A stretch of 64,000 bases of DNA from Pictodentalium vernedei (Eukaryota; Mollusca; Scaphopoda; Dentaliida; Dentaliidae). This document shows, in pieces, positions 42,303 to 53,983 of the stretch. The translations under genes were made by a program, and so were the position numbers. The notes under the pieces are model-generated. The model was given only the letters and a program-made list of their open reading frames with translations. It did not search any database and had not been told where the DNA came from. Every line of letters starts with the position of its first letter. Position 1 is the first letter of the stretch. The stretch spans positions 32,678,484 through 32,742,483 of the forward strand of contig CM062291.1 in NCBI GenBank assembly GCA_031216915.1, read 5' to 3'.

Positions 42303-43070
42303 ACAACGACTGTGAATGTGTGATTAGTTTTAAAAGCTCCACTTCAGCGACTCAGAAATCAATGGTTCAGTACAGTAAAGCCTTGAAAGTGAAAAAAAGG
42401 AGAAATAAACAGCTTTATGAGTGAAAGGAAGTAAAGTGGATAGACGCTTTTCAATTGTATCTTTTAAAGCGTGATTATTTACTCTACCTTTGATAAGTAG
42501 CTTACAAAATACTTTTGTCACCGAGGTTTATTTGCTTTCATAGTCACAGACAGGCAGGCACGGACAAGTCGATTTTCGTTTCTCGGGTTTCTTTTATCGA
42601 CGAAATTTTTTATTTAGATTCGCTCTATGGACAGATATATTTTTATATATAAATGTATACTGTTTGTATATAGATATATACAATGTTTACGTTCCACTCG
42701 ATTTATCGTATACCAACCACAAAATTTAATAAGACATGATACGGAGCCGAAGTGAAAAATTGGAATATTTTGAATGTATGTTGTGAAAATAAGAGTGGAT
42801 TCCATTGCTACATCTAACCGAATATGAACAACAAAAGAAGTTACTAATAATAATAATAATATTATATTGATGAAAGCAAAGAGATCGAGGTGCGTGAGAT
42901 TTGGTAAGTGTTCAATTAATTTCCAGTTTTTACTGGTTTATAGTGCTATAATTCGTGTTTCCGTGTCCTTAACGTTTTCTATTTATGCAGAGTTACAATT
43001 GCGTTGGAAATGCCCTGAAAGTTGCCCGACCAATGTATTCTGTATGTGACTTGGGGATGCAGGCGTCTGA
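42303..43070. other. AT-rich non-coding stretch
   Basis: Holds TATA-rich runs (42640-42690) and AATAATAAT (42845-42862). No gene seen. Confidence 0.4.
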
Positions 43071-43121
43071 GCCCCCCCCCCCTTCCCCACCACCACCAAC
43101 AACTTTTTCCCCAGAAATAGC

Positions 43122-43457
<336 letters not shown>

Positions 43458-43685
43458 GGTGGGGTGGGGTAAGCCAAGCTTATCTTTGCCAACCCCTAAT
43501 TGCAATCTTATTGGGAACTAGTAGGATAGCAGGAAGAGAAAGCAGGAAGGGAGGGGGGGGGGGGGGCGTGTACAGAGGACTCTTTATTCTCTTGAGATTT
43601 ATCGACTACGCACTTGTTTGATTTGACTCCTCTACGACCTTTAACCCTTTGAACCCAAAAGATCGTTTTTTTCCGGCCCAGGTAC

Positions 43686-44060
43686 AGATAAGATAAGATA
43701 AGATTTTATTCAGCAAATACACCAGAACAAAGGCAGATTGCTACATACAAAATCAACATAAATGGAATCATAAAACACACTAATTTATATAACATACATA
43801 AATCATTTTACAGATAAGTCCCTCTTGTGACGGAAGAAGGAAGAGATGGACCATGTTACAAATAACATTGCAAAGCACTGAATTATCATTAGTCATTATT
43901 AATTTAAATTTGTCCATTGTATCCATTAGAGGGAAGTCAATTTTTTCGTCAGAAATTGTGCGAAATAAGACTTCTCTCAATGGTGCATAAAGCGGACATT
44001 CCATTACGAAATGCCATTCCGATTCCACCTCCCCCATTGTACAAGCTTCGCATATGTGAT
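43686..44060 (-). mobile_element. LINE 3' end, 5'-truncated
   Basis: The minus-strand C-terminal peptide (SEWHFVMECPLYAPLR) is the usual end of the LINE protein. The 3' end at the left carries the GATAAGATAAGATAAG tail. It shares AACAAAGGCAGATTGCT and AAAATCAACATAAAT with 45402-45485. Its right edge meets a GT/G microsatellite. Confidence 0.8.
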
Positions 44061-44096
44061 CGGTGGTCCATCACTGGAAACTGCGTTTGTGTGTGT

Positions 44097-44127
<31 letters not shown>

Positions 44128-44137
44128 GGGGGGGTAA

Positions 44138-44328
44138 CCCTTTACCTGACACGAAAAGCAGACGACACTTGAAAACAAAATTCTGGAATAACTATTTTTT
44201 TTTTTTGAGACAAAAAATGAAAAAATAATCTATGTTTTTGAGACAAAAAATTAAAAAATAATAAAAATTAATTTGCGATTTTTGTAAATCGCGCTGGCCG
44301 GTTTTGGTCGTTACGTTTGGGTAAAGGG
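44138..44328. mobile_element. TTAA MITE family A, internally shortened
   Basis: TAACCCTTTACCTGACACG start after a 24-base G-run, and GTTTGGGTAAAGGG end. The GAGCTC core and one arm are deleted. Confidence 0.82.
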
Positions 44329-44364
44329 TTATATCTTACAGAGTTACTATTTTGTTGGGTACAA

Positions 44365-44919
44365 CAGGGGCGGCGGGACGATTTTCAAAGTGTGTGTGTG
44401 GTTGGGGGGGGGGGGGGGGGAGGCTGGATCGGGCGATGAATGGTCGTCGGTATGAAAATTTTAAATTCCAGGGTCCCAAAGCCGTTAAAAAACGTCGGTA
44501 AAACATACAGGTGAGGTCTATTTATCAGCTTTGGTCGTAACGACCAAAGCTGATAAATAGACCTCACCTGCATGCTTTACCAGACGTTAACGGCAATTAT
44601 ACTGTCTGTGGATTATCTTGTGTGCGAGTGGATTTGGTCCTTGTATGTCTGCAAGATTACGCTCTACTTCAATTAACCGATTATTTAACAGACTGTATAC
44701 ATTTTAGTGTTTGCTGCCACTTAGGCCTACTGAAAAAATGATCCGAAATCCATCGAAACTGAACCAGTACGAGAGAAACATAGCTGGCGAAAATATGGGG
44801 AGGCTCTGGATCCGCCCCTTGTTTCACTAGTCATTGGTTGTGTTAAAATATATGCATACAGAAAACATGGCCTGGCAAAAAAGTGGAGGGGCTGAAGCTC
44901 CCCGGTCCCGCCGCCCCTG
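44365..44919. mobile_element. hAT-like MITE with internal foldback
   Basis: Termini CAGGGGCGGCGGGACGA and CAGGGGCGGCGGGACCG (right end, reverse complement). An internal hairpin at 44502-44573 has arms AGGTGAGGTCTATTTATCAG / CTGATAAATAGACCTCACCT. The flanks (TACAA / TACAG) do not give a clear 8-bp duplication. It is inserted in the 176-bp array. Confidence 0.7.
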
Positions 44920-45765
44920 TACAGTGTTTGATACGCAGGTACGGTGTTAAAAGAGTTACCGTTTTGTTAAGTACGGTTTTGATACAGTAATGAAGAACAG
45001 TGTGACGAGACTTAGCGTTTTATTGGATACAGTGTGGGGGTACAGTATTATGTACATTTTAGTACAGTGTTTATGGAGTTACAGTTTAGTTGGGTACAGG
45101 GTTCGGTATGGTGATACAGAATTTATAGATTTAACGTGTAGTTAGGTACAGTTTTGGATACAGTAATGGAGTACCGTGTGTCTGGATTTGGCGTTTTGTT
45201 GGATACAGTGTGGAGTATAGTATTATGTACATTTTAGTACAGTGTTTATACAGTCACAGTTTAGTTGGATACAATGTTCGGTACGCTGGTACAGGGTTTA
45301 GAGATTTAACGTGTTGTTGGGGACAGTTTTGGATACAGCAATGGAGTACGGCGTGTCTAGAGTTAGCGTTTTGCTGGATACAGTGTGGGGGAAACAGTAT
45401 TAGACAAGATAAGATAAGATTTATTAAGCAAATACACCACAACAAAGGCAGATTGCTTTGTATATAGAAAATCAACATAAATAGAAATACAAAACAGTAC
45501 TAATTCCAAATGACAAACGTAAATATCAAGGCTTATAGTGTTTGTAATATAATATTGTTAATGTCACCTCTTGGTGTCAGATTGACAAAATTTGTTCTCG
45601 TTGTTTTAAGAATTGCTGGGTCATACCACAGATGATACCGCATAGCTGTGGCACATTGTTTCTCATCAGGAATATGAATCTCTCGGATGTGTCCATCTCA
45701 ACAAACTCTTGGTATTCATGTTCAAATTTGTAAAATGCACGTTCTCTAAGAGATGCATATTCACT

Positions 45766-46038
45766 TCACTCCATAACGAAGTGCCATTCTGTTTCCACTG
45801 CACCTGGACCGCTTACCGCGCATAAGCGTTCACTTACGGGGATGGGTGGTTGCATATGCCTCCCCTTTTCTATCATAAGTTTGTGGTTAGTTACATGCAA
45901 ACGAGTAAATATGTTTCTCGCCTCGGGGGATGTTGTATAGATCAAATAAGGCTCCAGGTGATATTTGTTTTTAAACTCTAGATAAGTTCGCAGTTTATTT
46001 TTTTTTTCCAGTTTTCCTGTTGTCATCAAATATAGCAT
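45766..46038 (-). pseudogene. LINE reverse transcriptase C-terminal fragment
   Basis: Continues the LINE protein downstream of a break near 46040. LEFKNKYHLEPYL and HVTNHKLMIEKGRH precede a worn zinc-ribbon-like end (RLCAVSGPGAVETEWHFVME). The homologous end at 43780-44037 preserves the CPLY motif. Confidence 0.75.
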
Positions 46039-46046
46039 TATAAAAA

Positions 46047-47575
46047 TTATTTAAATGGGTCTCTTTCAGATTTTCTATTATTGTTAATGTTTTTCACAGG
46101 TTGAAACTGAATTTTCTGATCAGAGTTATTTTGATGATTATAGTTGGCTAAAAGCTGTTGATATTTAACCGACATTGAGTCCGGCATAGTGTAATTCACG
46201 GATTCAGTTCTGGCCTCTGATAGTAAGGAAGGGGTTTGGAGATCATACAATTTTGATACAAACTTAGCGAACTGTATTTTGACATCTGTGTGCAATGCAT
46301 ACTGTCCAAGTTCAGCTCTCACTGCATTGTTCGATGATTTATTGTTCACACCCAGGGCTAAGTTACAGAACTGAATATGAACGGTTCCACATGGCGATTT
46401 ATCAATATTAGCATCGTTGATTTCCGTGGCCCATAATTCACTGCCGTATAAGAGGATGGGTTTTATCAGGATGTTGAATAGCTTTGGGTAAACCGAAACC
46501 GGCGGTAGGCACTTTCTCTTGAAGTTGTTGCTCAGACTGAAGAGGGCTTTTAAACCTTTCAGGTTGAGGTCTTGTGGCGCATTCTGTAGTTTACCGTTGG
46601 ACGTAAATGAAAGACCCAAGTATGTGTACTGATGGGCGTGCATAAGCCCATTGTTCCCAATATGAAAACCGTGGGGCTCCTTATTCTTTCGCGATTGAAA
46701 AATCGTAACTTTAGTTTTGTCAACATTTACGCTAAGTGTGTTTTTAGTGGAGTAGGCATTCAAGGTATCCAATGCTCTCTGTAGTCCCCGAGATGAGTTT
46801 GAGATGATCGCTAAATCGCCAGCAAATAGCAAGTGACTTAGATTCGTAGTATGTAGATGGACGGGATCACATTTTTCTTCAAAGATTAAGCCAATGTCGT
46901 CGATTAAGATTTCGAAGAGCGTAGGCGAGATCACACAACCTTGTCTGATACCAACCGTTGACATTAAGGGTGGGCTTAATCCTTGCGAAGTTTTTATTTG
47001 ATAGTAACTCGAGCTATATAGAGATTTTAAATACATTATCCTGTATCCCGAGGCGGTGTAATTTATCAAAAAGAATGTTTCTATCAACAGTATCAAATGC
47101 TTTTCTAAAATCAACAAAAGCAGCATACAGCGGTTGTTTACGTTTTTTATATTTATTTGTAGCTGTTTTAAGAATAAAGGCGCCGTCAATAGTACTATGG
47201 TGTTTTCTAGACCCAAATTGATTATCACTAATCAAGGAATTATCTTCAAGATAAGTAGTAATCCTCTCGTTGACAACTCTGCTGAATGGCTTACCCAGAT
47301 CACCGCTTACGGCAACAGCTCTATAATTATTTGGATAGTTTCGATAACCTTCTTATATAAAGTGGTGAGAACAGGTTTACTCCATGAGGGGGATAAGGAT
47401 GTGATTCAAATACCTGATATTAAATAATTTAGTTACATGATTAATCATATGCGGGACTATTATTTTTAAGAGTTCGTTTGAAATGTTATCACACCCGGTC
47501 GATTTATTGTTTTTTAGACGTCTCCGAGAGTGTTTTATTTCGGTAGCCGAGATTTTGTCATTATTCAATGGGTGT
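46047..47575 (-). pseudogene. LINE reverse transcriptase, inactivated
   Basis: The main open frame (47228-46047) carries the catalytic half. The canonical FADD/YADD active-site box reads FAGD; the second residue of the box's Asp pair is Gly (GGC at 46820-46818), one transition away from Asp. Upstream motifs (FRKAFDT at about 47110, STGCDNIS at about 47500) lie in other frames, so there are frameshifts near 47030 and 47240. Such an enzyme copies its own mRNA at a nicked target; this copy cannot. Confidence 0.85.
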
Positions 47576-47736
47576 CATGTACATTTTAGTACAATATTTG
47601 TAGAGTTACAGTTTAGTTGGGTAGTGTTCGATACGCTGGTACACAATTTAGAGATTTAACATGTTGTTGGGTGCAGTTTTGGATACAGTGATGGGATGGT
47701 TACCTTGTTTGGAGAGTTACCGTTGTCTTGGATGCA

Positions 47737-47800
47737 GTTCCAATGAAGGGTCACATGATATGGTTTTGTTAAAAAAATTGAAAAATCTGAAGAAATAATG
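47737..47800. mobile_element. TTAA MITE family B fragment
   Basis: TCCAATGAAGGGTCACATGA then TATGGTTTTGTT, one arm only. Confidence 0.65.
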
Positions 47801-48080
47801 AAAATAATAATCAAATATTGCTAGGCCTTTATTGGACTAGACAATGTACACGGAGAAAATGTCATGGGAGTGAACAAATCCAATGTTATTTGGGCGTCAA
47901 AACGAGGACTTCTACAGGCAGTGGAGTATCATCGCTGGAACAAGTGTATTGATGTTCTGGGAGATTATATTGAAAATGATGTGTAAAATATTTTGATCGA
48001 GCAGGGCTATCTATGTGAGTCCACAAACTTTTTTATCCATACTAGTGTCTCTGCACATATAGCGTTGCGAAAAGTTCATG
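47801..48080. other. Non-coding, nothing distinct
   Basis: No gene or clear repeat seen. Confidence 0.4.
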
Positions 48081-48088
48081 CTACCAAT

Positions 48089-48448
48089 CAGGGGCACCGG
48101 AAGCACATCAGGACAGGGGGAAGGGATCAGACCCCGGTAAAATGGCATTTACATACACTAGGAGCCCCACCATGCCATACCAAAGCATGCATGTCTTGGA
48201 GGCCCGGGATGGGGAGTTTGAGAGGAGGTGCCCCCCTCCCCCACTGGCACCTGCTCCCAAACTCCCCCATTGAATTTTGAAAGCTCCCTGAATGGATTGC
48301 GTGCATTTTAGCTTTACGTCGAGAATAAATCATTGAAAAAAAATGAGTGATGAATCTAGGAGGGGCATTGTCTGCCCTCTCTCGCCCCCGTGGTCTGAAG
48401 GCAGGGAGGGAAGCTGCCCCATCTGCCCATGTGCTTCCGGCGTCTCTG
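48089..48448. mobile_element. hAT-type MITE
   Basis: Termini CAGGGGCACCGGAAGCACAT and CAGAGACGCCGGAAGCACAT (right end, reverse complement). The flanks CTACCAAT (48081-48088) and CTGCCAAC (48449-48456) match at 6 of 8. Confidence 0.75.
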
Positions 48449-48632
48449 CTGCCAACACCCGTCGCAAATTGTTGGTTTTGCCCTCATCAACGGAAAAAAC
48501 CCTAGTTTAAATCTGTTGAATAATGTGCTCAAATGCCAATAGTAAGGTGTTGTGTACACTTTCTCATGTACAGCTGAAAGGTGGGTGTATATTATAATTG
48601 CGCGCTTTTTAAATGAAGTAACAAGACTTTAA

Positions 48633-48836
48633 CCCGCTGCACACTGCTGTCAAAATATCCAGATTTCAACTAGCCATCTTTCCCATAATGCAACTGGGAA
48701 TTTAACCAGTTCAATCTGGTTTGACAGAGCTCATTGAGCTCTGTCAAACAAGATTGAATTGGTTAAATTTCTAGTTGCATTATGGGAAATATTTGCACCC
48801 TGAACTTTAGATATTTCGACATCAGTGTGCAGGGAG
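48633..48836. mobile_element. TTAA MITE family 3, intact
   Basis: TTAA 48629-48632 and 48837-48840. CCCGCTGCACACTGCTGTC ... CATCAGTGTGCAGGGAG ends; core GACAGAGCTCATTGAGCTCT; outer arms CCATAATGCAACTGG / CTAGTTGCATTATGG. Confidence 0.88.
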
Positions 48837-48894
48837 TTAATAAACGTAACGTCAGCGGAAACGTACTTCTGTTTCTTATTCTGCATTCCACAGA

Positions 48895-49290
48895 ACTCGC
48901 AGATTTATCGTTTCCATAAAAAACTACAGTCTGTGCACCTTGTTGTTGGCAGAGATACTTTGGTCTGTGCGCGTTTTTTGCCCACAGAGACATAACTCTA
49001 CACACGTTATCATTTCCATAGAGACTTTAGTATGTGCACGCTGTTTCCATAGAGATTTTTGTCTGTGCACGTTGTTGTTTCCAAAGATACCCTAGTCTGT
49101 GCACGCAATATTAATTGTTTCCACAAATACTGTGCACGTTATTGTTTCAATAGAGACATTACGTCTCCTGAGTTCCCATGTGTTCTATGTGCCGACTGGC
49201 ACATAGAACACATTGGAACTCAGGGGACGATTAGTCTGCGTACGTTATGGTTTCTATGGTGACTTTAGTCTGTGCACGTTTTCGTAGACG
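48895..49290. repeat. ~30-bp degenerate minisatellite with an inserted hairpin
   Basis: TAGTCTGTGCACGTTRTTGT and TTTCCATAGAGAC words recur about twelve times. The hairpin at 49160-49226 (CTGAGTTCCCATGTGTTCTA / TAGAACACATTGGAACTCAG) interrupts one unit. Confidence 0.82.
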
Positions 49291-49567
49291 CTTACTCTCC
49301 CTGGCGGCCTAATATACTTGGTGGTCAATCTGTAGTATTCTCTCGGGCATTTCTTCGCGATCGATCTGGCCTTGTCTTGACCACAGTAAAGTATTAAAAA
49401 TTGTTTGCAAATTTCTAATTTCAGGATGACATTTGTGGAAAATGAAATGATTTTTTAGAACCTATTTTGGGGAAAAGCGAAAAGACAACTTCTTTTATGT
49501 GTTGAGAAGTTTTCACGAAAGAAGATACAGGGTGGTGCGCCTAAACAGACCAGTGTATGTAGGAGGA
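49286..49567. other. Upstream region of the 49568 ORF
   Basis: An acceptor-like TTCTAATTTCAG ends at 49424, and another TTTTTTAG at 49458. The frame is open back to 49451, so a spliced upstream exon is possible. Confidence 0.35.
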
Positions 49568-50752
49568 ATGTCGGAGTTTGGTCAAAGTAACGTGGAATTG
49601 AATCACGTCTCTGACGGAAGAGACGAAGTTCTGTCTTTCGCTGAAGTCAATGTCTCAGCAGAATCAGCTACAATTGAGGATGATTCCGTAGTGTGTGAAT
49701 GTGGTGAAAGTAGTTCGTCTTCAGATTCTGACAGTGAACTGAACGCGGATTATTCCGCTTCAGAATCTATTAATCAATGGAACGCATTCTATAACACTAG
49801 AAGAAGGGAACAACAATTTACAAAGAAAGCCAACAAGAAGGTGATGTTTGAGAGGGGTTCCAAGCTACTTCATATACGTTTTATTCCAAGATGTTCTTTA
49901 TCATCACTCAATTCTGACACGGACTCGCCAGATGATCAGGCGAGTTCTGAGGGTTCAAGCAGTTCATCAACCGATAATGACAGTGATGATGAAGATGAAT
50001 TGTTTGTATTTTCGCATTCAGAAAAGGCAGCAAAAGGCAGCTATACCGTGAGTTCTCAGGGTCGACGCCATTCAACATTGGTTCAGCAAATCACAGGGGT
50101 CAACAGAACAAAGTCGGTTAATAAAAACATTCCACGGAGATCTCAGCAACAGAAGCGGTCCAAAAGACACAAAGTAAACCAGAAGGAGCCTGTAAAAGAT
50201 AGTTTCACGGGACACCCCATGTCTTCAAATGTAAATCCAAAACGAGGCGCTCGTAATAATGCTTCTGTTAAAAAATCTCCTACCATCAACAGTGGTTTGA
50301 GATCTCTGCATGTTTTAAAATCACGAAACGCTGTGCCAAAAATTAGTCTCAATCTCACATCATCAGAAGGTGAAAAACTTAGATGTCCACAGATAAGGAA
50401 AGACAGTGCCCATAGTTCAAGTACTGGGTACGAGAAAAAGTGTAATGATCAAAAAGGAACGGCCAAATCATCAGTTGTTCACAAAACTAAAACAGTTAAT
50501 GGATTTATTTTTCCAGTTGATGATTTCAATTTTTCAAACGTTCAAAAGGCAGAAAATTTCAATGAAACGGCCATATTGAATCGAACTGACAGTCCAAAAA
50601 ATTCTTCTGAACGAAGTAGAGTTTATTCCTGGCATCTAGCAAATGGTCAAATCCCGAGTCCGCGATACCAAACACCCTCCATATCACAAATGTGGGAGAT
50701 ACCATCTCAAAATCGGAAGGATCAAACCAAGCGACTGTTACTGCCCAGATAA
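49568..50752 (+). CDS. Host-like protein, Ser/acidic- then basic-rich
   Basis: 394 codons from the first ATG (MSEFGQSN; GGAATGT context, purine at -3) to TAA. The frame is open 39 codons upstream. It has two acidic Ser clusters (SSSSSDSDSELN and SSSSSTDNDSDDEDE), typical casein-kinase-2 sites. A patch NKKVMFERG between them fits the KVxF form of the RVxF motif used by protein-phosphatase-1 partners. The middle is basic (RRSQQQKRSKRHK, a likely bipartite nuclear signal). The C-terminal third is polar with SPRYQTPS. No enzyme fold, transmembrane segment or signal peptide is seen. Codon use lacks transposon hallmarks and the frame is undamaged, so I take it as a single-exon or last-exon host gene. 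I do not recognise it; a phosphatase-regulatory nuclear role is only a suggestion. Confidence 0.6.
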   Translation: MSEFGQSNVELNHVSDGRDEVLSFAEVNVSAESATIEDDSVVCECGESSSSSDSDSELNADYSASESINQWNAFYNTRRREQQFTKKANKKVMFERGSKLLHIRFIPRCSLSSLNSDTDSPDDQASSEGSSSSSTDNDSDDEDELFVFSHSEKAAKGSYTVSSQGRRHSTLVQQITGVNRTKSVNKNIPRRSQQQKRSKRHKVNQKEPVKDSFTGHPMSSNVNPKRGARNNASVKKSPTINSGLRSLHVLKSRNAVPKISLNLTSSEGEKLRCPQIRKDSAHSSSTGYEKKCNDQKGTAKSSVVHKTKTVNGFIFPVDDFNFSNVQKAENFNETAILNRTDSPKNSSERSRVYSWHLANGQIPSPRYQTPSISQMWEIPSQNRKDQTKRLLLPR

Positions 50753-50880
50753 TATCAAACGACTCATCTATTCTAAACTCATGGTGGCACGGGGGCGCTG
50801 TGTGTTAACCCCCTGAACCCTGGTAATATCCTCCAGGTCAATGTCAGTAACTGGAATAGTCTATAATCATTATTTTGGGG

Positions 50881-50943
50881 TAGACCAATTCATATTTTTA
50901 ACGTGCAGCCTTTTAGCTGCACGTTGAAATATTGACTGGTCTA
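50881..50943. repeat. Foldback palindrome
   Basis: TAGACCAATTCATATTTTTA ACGTGCAGC / GCTGCACGTTGAAATATTGA CTGGTCTA around TTTTA. Confidence 0.8.
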
Positions 50944-50979
50944 TACACCACACATTCATTTAGCATCAATCATAATTAT

Positions 50980-51222
50980 TCCTTTACCTAACACGAAAGG
51001 AAGACGACACTTGCAAACAAAATTGAATAACTACGCTTTTTAATTTTTTGCATCAAAACATAGCTTATCACCCCTTATTGGAACGAGCTCAATGAGCTCG
51101 TTCCAATGAGGGATCATAAGTAGGCCTATGTTTTTGAGATAAACAAAAAAAATGAAAAATAATAAAACGGAATGTTGATTTTTGGGAATAGCGCTGGTCG
51201 GTTTTGGCAGTCACATTGGGTA
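50980..51222. mobile_element. TTAA MITE family A, ends worn
   Basis: CCTTTACCTAACACG start, core GGAACGAGCTCAATGAGCTC, end CACATTGGGTAA; the TTAA borders have decayed. Confidence 0.82.
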
Positions 51223-51336
51223 ACTTATACATCAGCTGGATAAACTTGACTTTATACTTGTATTGCGGCCATGAAATAGCCATACCCCCCCCCCCCCACC
51301 CCAAAATAACTCCACAATCAAAAACTATTCTTTTAC

Positions 51337-51412
51337 GCGAATCTTATAAGATTCGCGAACTTGGACATTCAGGCGAATCTTTACGCGAATCGATTGCCAG
51401 ATTCGCGTAAAA
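51337..51412. repeat. CGCGAATC inverted/direct repeat cluster
   Basis: ACGCGAATCTTATAAGATTC is itself palindromic. ACGCGAATCGATTGCCAGATTCGCGT forms a second pair by its halves ACGCGAATC / GATTCGCGT. Confidence 0.75.
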
Positions 51413-51599
51413 ATATTGCACCTGCAATTTGTTAATTAGTTCAGCAATCTGAACGCAATCTGAATGTAATCACCAGTATCAGTGACTATATATCAGTCAC
51501 AGGTACTGATAACTTCGTTCAGATTCTGGACTAGTATTGAAATTTGAATACCGTGCAGCCCTTGTTAAGGGTTAATGGTATTATGACGTATCGAGTTCC

Positions 51600-53815
51600 T
51601 GGACCGACAAAACGGCCTCTCGTGTCTGAAGGGTTAAGCCGTACTGCATGTCTCTCGGGTCTGAAGGGTTAAGCCGTACTGCGTGTCTCTCGTGTCTGAA
51701 GGGTTAAGCCGTACTGCATGTCTCTCGTGTCTGAAGGGTTAACCCGTACTGCATGTCTCTCGGGTCTGAATGGTTAAGCCGTACTGTATGTCTCTCGGGT
51801 CTGAAGGGTTAAGACGTACTGCATGTATCTCGGATCTGAAGGGTTAAGCCGTACTGCATGTCTCTGGTGTCTGAAGGGTTAAGCCGTACAGCATGTCTCT
51901 GGTGTCTGAAGGGTTAAGCCGTACTGCATGTCTCTGGTTTCTGAATGGTTAAGCCGTACTGCATGTCTCTCGGGTCTGAAGGGTTAATCCGTACTGCATG
52001 TCTCTCGTGTCTGAAGGGTTAACCCGTTCTGCATGCCTCTCCTTTCGGAAGGGTTAAGCCGTACTGCATGTCTCTCGTGTCTGAAGGGTTAAGCCATACT
52101 GCATGTCTCTTGTGTCTGAAGGGTTAAGAAATACTGCATATCTCTCGTGTCTGAAGGGTTAAGCCGTACTGCATGTCTCTCGGGTCTGAAGGGTTAAGCC
52201 GTACTGCATGTCTCTCGGTTCTGAAGGGTTAAGCCGTACTGCATGTCTCTGGTGTCTGAAGGGTTAAGCCGCACTACATGTCTCTCGTGTCTAAAGGGTT
52301 AAGTCGCATGTGTCTCGGGTCTGAAGGGTTAAGCTGTACTGAATGTCTCTCGTGTCTGAAGGGTTAAGCCGTACTGAATGTCTCTCGTGTCTGAAGGGTT
52401 AAGCCGTACTGCATGGCTCTAGGGTGTGAAGGGTTAAGCCGTACTGCGTGTCTCTGGTTTCTGAAGGGTTAAGCCGCACTGCATGTCTCTCGTGTCTAAA
52501 GGGTTAAGCCGTACTGCATGTCTCTCGTGTCTGAAGGGTTAAGCCGTACTGCATGTCTCTCGTGTCTGAAGGGTTAAGCCGTACTGCATATCTCTCGTGT
52601 CTGAAGGGTTAAGCCGTACTGCATGTCTCTCGGGTGTGAAGGGTTAAGCCGTACTGCATGTCTCTGGTTTCTGAAGGGTTAAGCCGCACTGCATGTCTCT
52701 TGTGTAAAGGGTTAAGCCGTACTGCATGTCTCTCGGGTCTGAAGGGTTAAGCCGTACTGAATGTCTCTCGTGTCTGAAGGGTTAAGCGGTACTGCATGTC
52801 TCTAGGGTCTGAAGGGTTAAGCCGTACTGCATGTCACTCGTGCCTGAACGGTTAAGCCATACTGCATGTCGCTGATGTCTGAAGGGTTAAGCCGTACAGC
52901 ATGTCTCTGGTGTCTGAAGGGTTAAGCCGTACTGCGTGTCTCTCGGGCTGAAGGGTTAAGCCGTACTGCATGTCTCTCGTGTCTGAACGGTTTAGCCATA
53001 CTGCATGTCGCTGATGTCTGAAGGGTTAAACCGTACTGCATGTCTCTGGTGTCTGAAGGGTTAAGCCGTACTGCATGTCTCTCGGGGCTGAAGGGTTACG
53101 CCGTACTGCATGTCTCTCGTGTCTGAAGGATTAAGTCGTACTGCATGTCTCTCGGGGCTGACGGGTTAAGCCGTACTGCATGTCTCTCGTGTCTGAAGGG
53201 TTAAGTCGTACTGCATGTCTCTCGGGGCTGACGGGTTAAGCCGTACTGCATGTCTCTCGTGTCTGAAGGGTTAAGCCGTACTGCATGTCTCTCGGGGCTG
53301 ACGGGTTAAGCCGTACTTCATGTATCTGGTGTCTGAAGGGTCAAGCCGTACTGCATGTCTCTCGGGGCTGACGGGTTAAGCCGTACTGCATGTCTCTCGG
53401 GTCTGAAGGGTTAAGCCGTACTGCATGTCTCTCGGGTCTGAAGGGTTAAGCCGTACTGCATGTCTCTCGTGTCTGAAGGGTTAAGTCGTACTGCATGTCT
53501 CTCGGGGCTGGCGGGTTAAGCCGTACTGCATGTCTCTCGTGTCTGAAGGGTTAAGCCGTACTGCATGTCTCTCGGGGCTGACGGGTTAAGCCGTACTGCA
53601 TGTATCTGGTGTCTGAAGGGTCAAGCCGTACTGCATGTCTCTCGGGGCTGACGGGTTAAGCCGTACTGCATGTATCTGGTGTCTGAAGGGTCAAGCCGTA
53701 CTGCATGTCTCTGGTGTCTGAAAGGTTATTGGTACTGCATGTCTCTGATGTCTGAAGGGTTAACCGTACTGCGTGTCTGAAGGGTTAAGTCGTACTGCAT
53801 GTCTCTGGTGCATTT
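51600..53815. repeat. 35-bp satellite, about 62 copies
   Basis: Unit made of GGGTTAAGCCGTACTGCATG and TCTCTCGTGTCTGAA, head to tail, with many variants. From about 53090 to 53700 units alternate between GTCTGAAGGGTTAAG and GGCTGACGGGTTAAG, a 70-bp higher-order repeat. There are no unique spacers. The unit's GAAGGGTTAA resembles the 3' end of TTAA MITEs. Confidence 0.94.
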
Positions 53816-53844
53816 GAATTCTACCACTGATAACTCTGTGCCAG

Positions 53845-53983
53845 GTTAGTAAGTTGGAGAATCTAACAGTCGCTTGCCAATGCTGAGTGGTTCTCTCCGA
53901 GTACCCCGGCTTCCTCCACTCGTCAAACTGTCCGACACGACATGCTCAGGTGAAAGTGTCGTTAAACTCCAATAAATCAACAA
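53845..53983 (+). mobile_element. 5'-truncated SINE
   Basis: Body GGAGAATCTAACAGTCGCTTG, GTGGTTCTCTCCGAGTACCC, TTCCTCCACTCG, with CGTTAAACTCCAATAAATC tail. It is joined to the right edge of the 35-bp array. Confidence 0.82.

Larger units (their letters stand above)
45402..47575 (-). mobile_element. Non-LTR retrotransposon (LINE), 5'-truncated
   Basis: Minus-strand reverse transcriptase in several frames, with the 3' end at 45402 carrying AAGATAAGATAAG. The order along the minus strand is NNKSTGCDNISNELLK, FGSRKHHSTIDG, FVDFRKAFDTVDR, GIRQGCVISPTLFEILIDD, LLFAGDLAIIS, YTYLGLSFTSNG, then the C-terminal tail (ETEWHFVME). About 2.17 kb remains; the endonuclease is absent. It is inserted in a 176-bp tandem repeat, so the empty site is known. 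Confidence 0.88.
44330..47735. repeat. ~176-bp tandem array split by a MITE and a LINE
   Basis: TATTATGTACATTTTAGTAC starts units at 45047 and 45221. The next unit breaks at TATTA (45399) and resumes after the LINE at ATGTACATTTTAGTAC (47577). Units hold AGTTACAGTTTAGTTGGGTA, GATTTAACGTGTTGTTGG and GTTTTGGATACAGTAATGGA. Confidence 0.85.
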
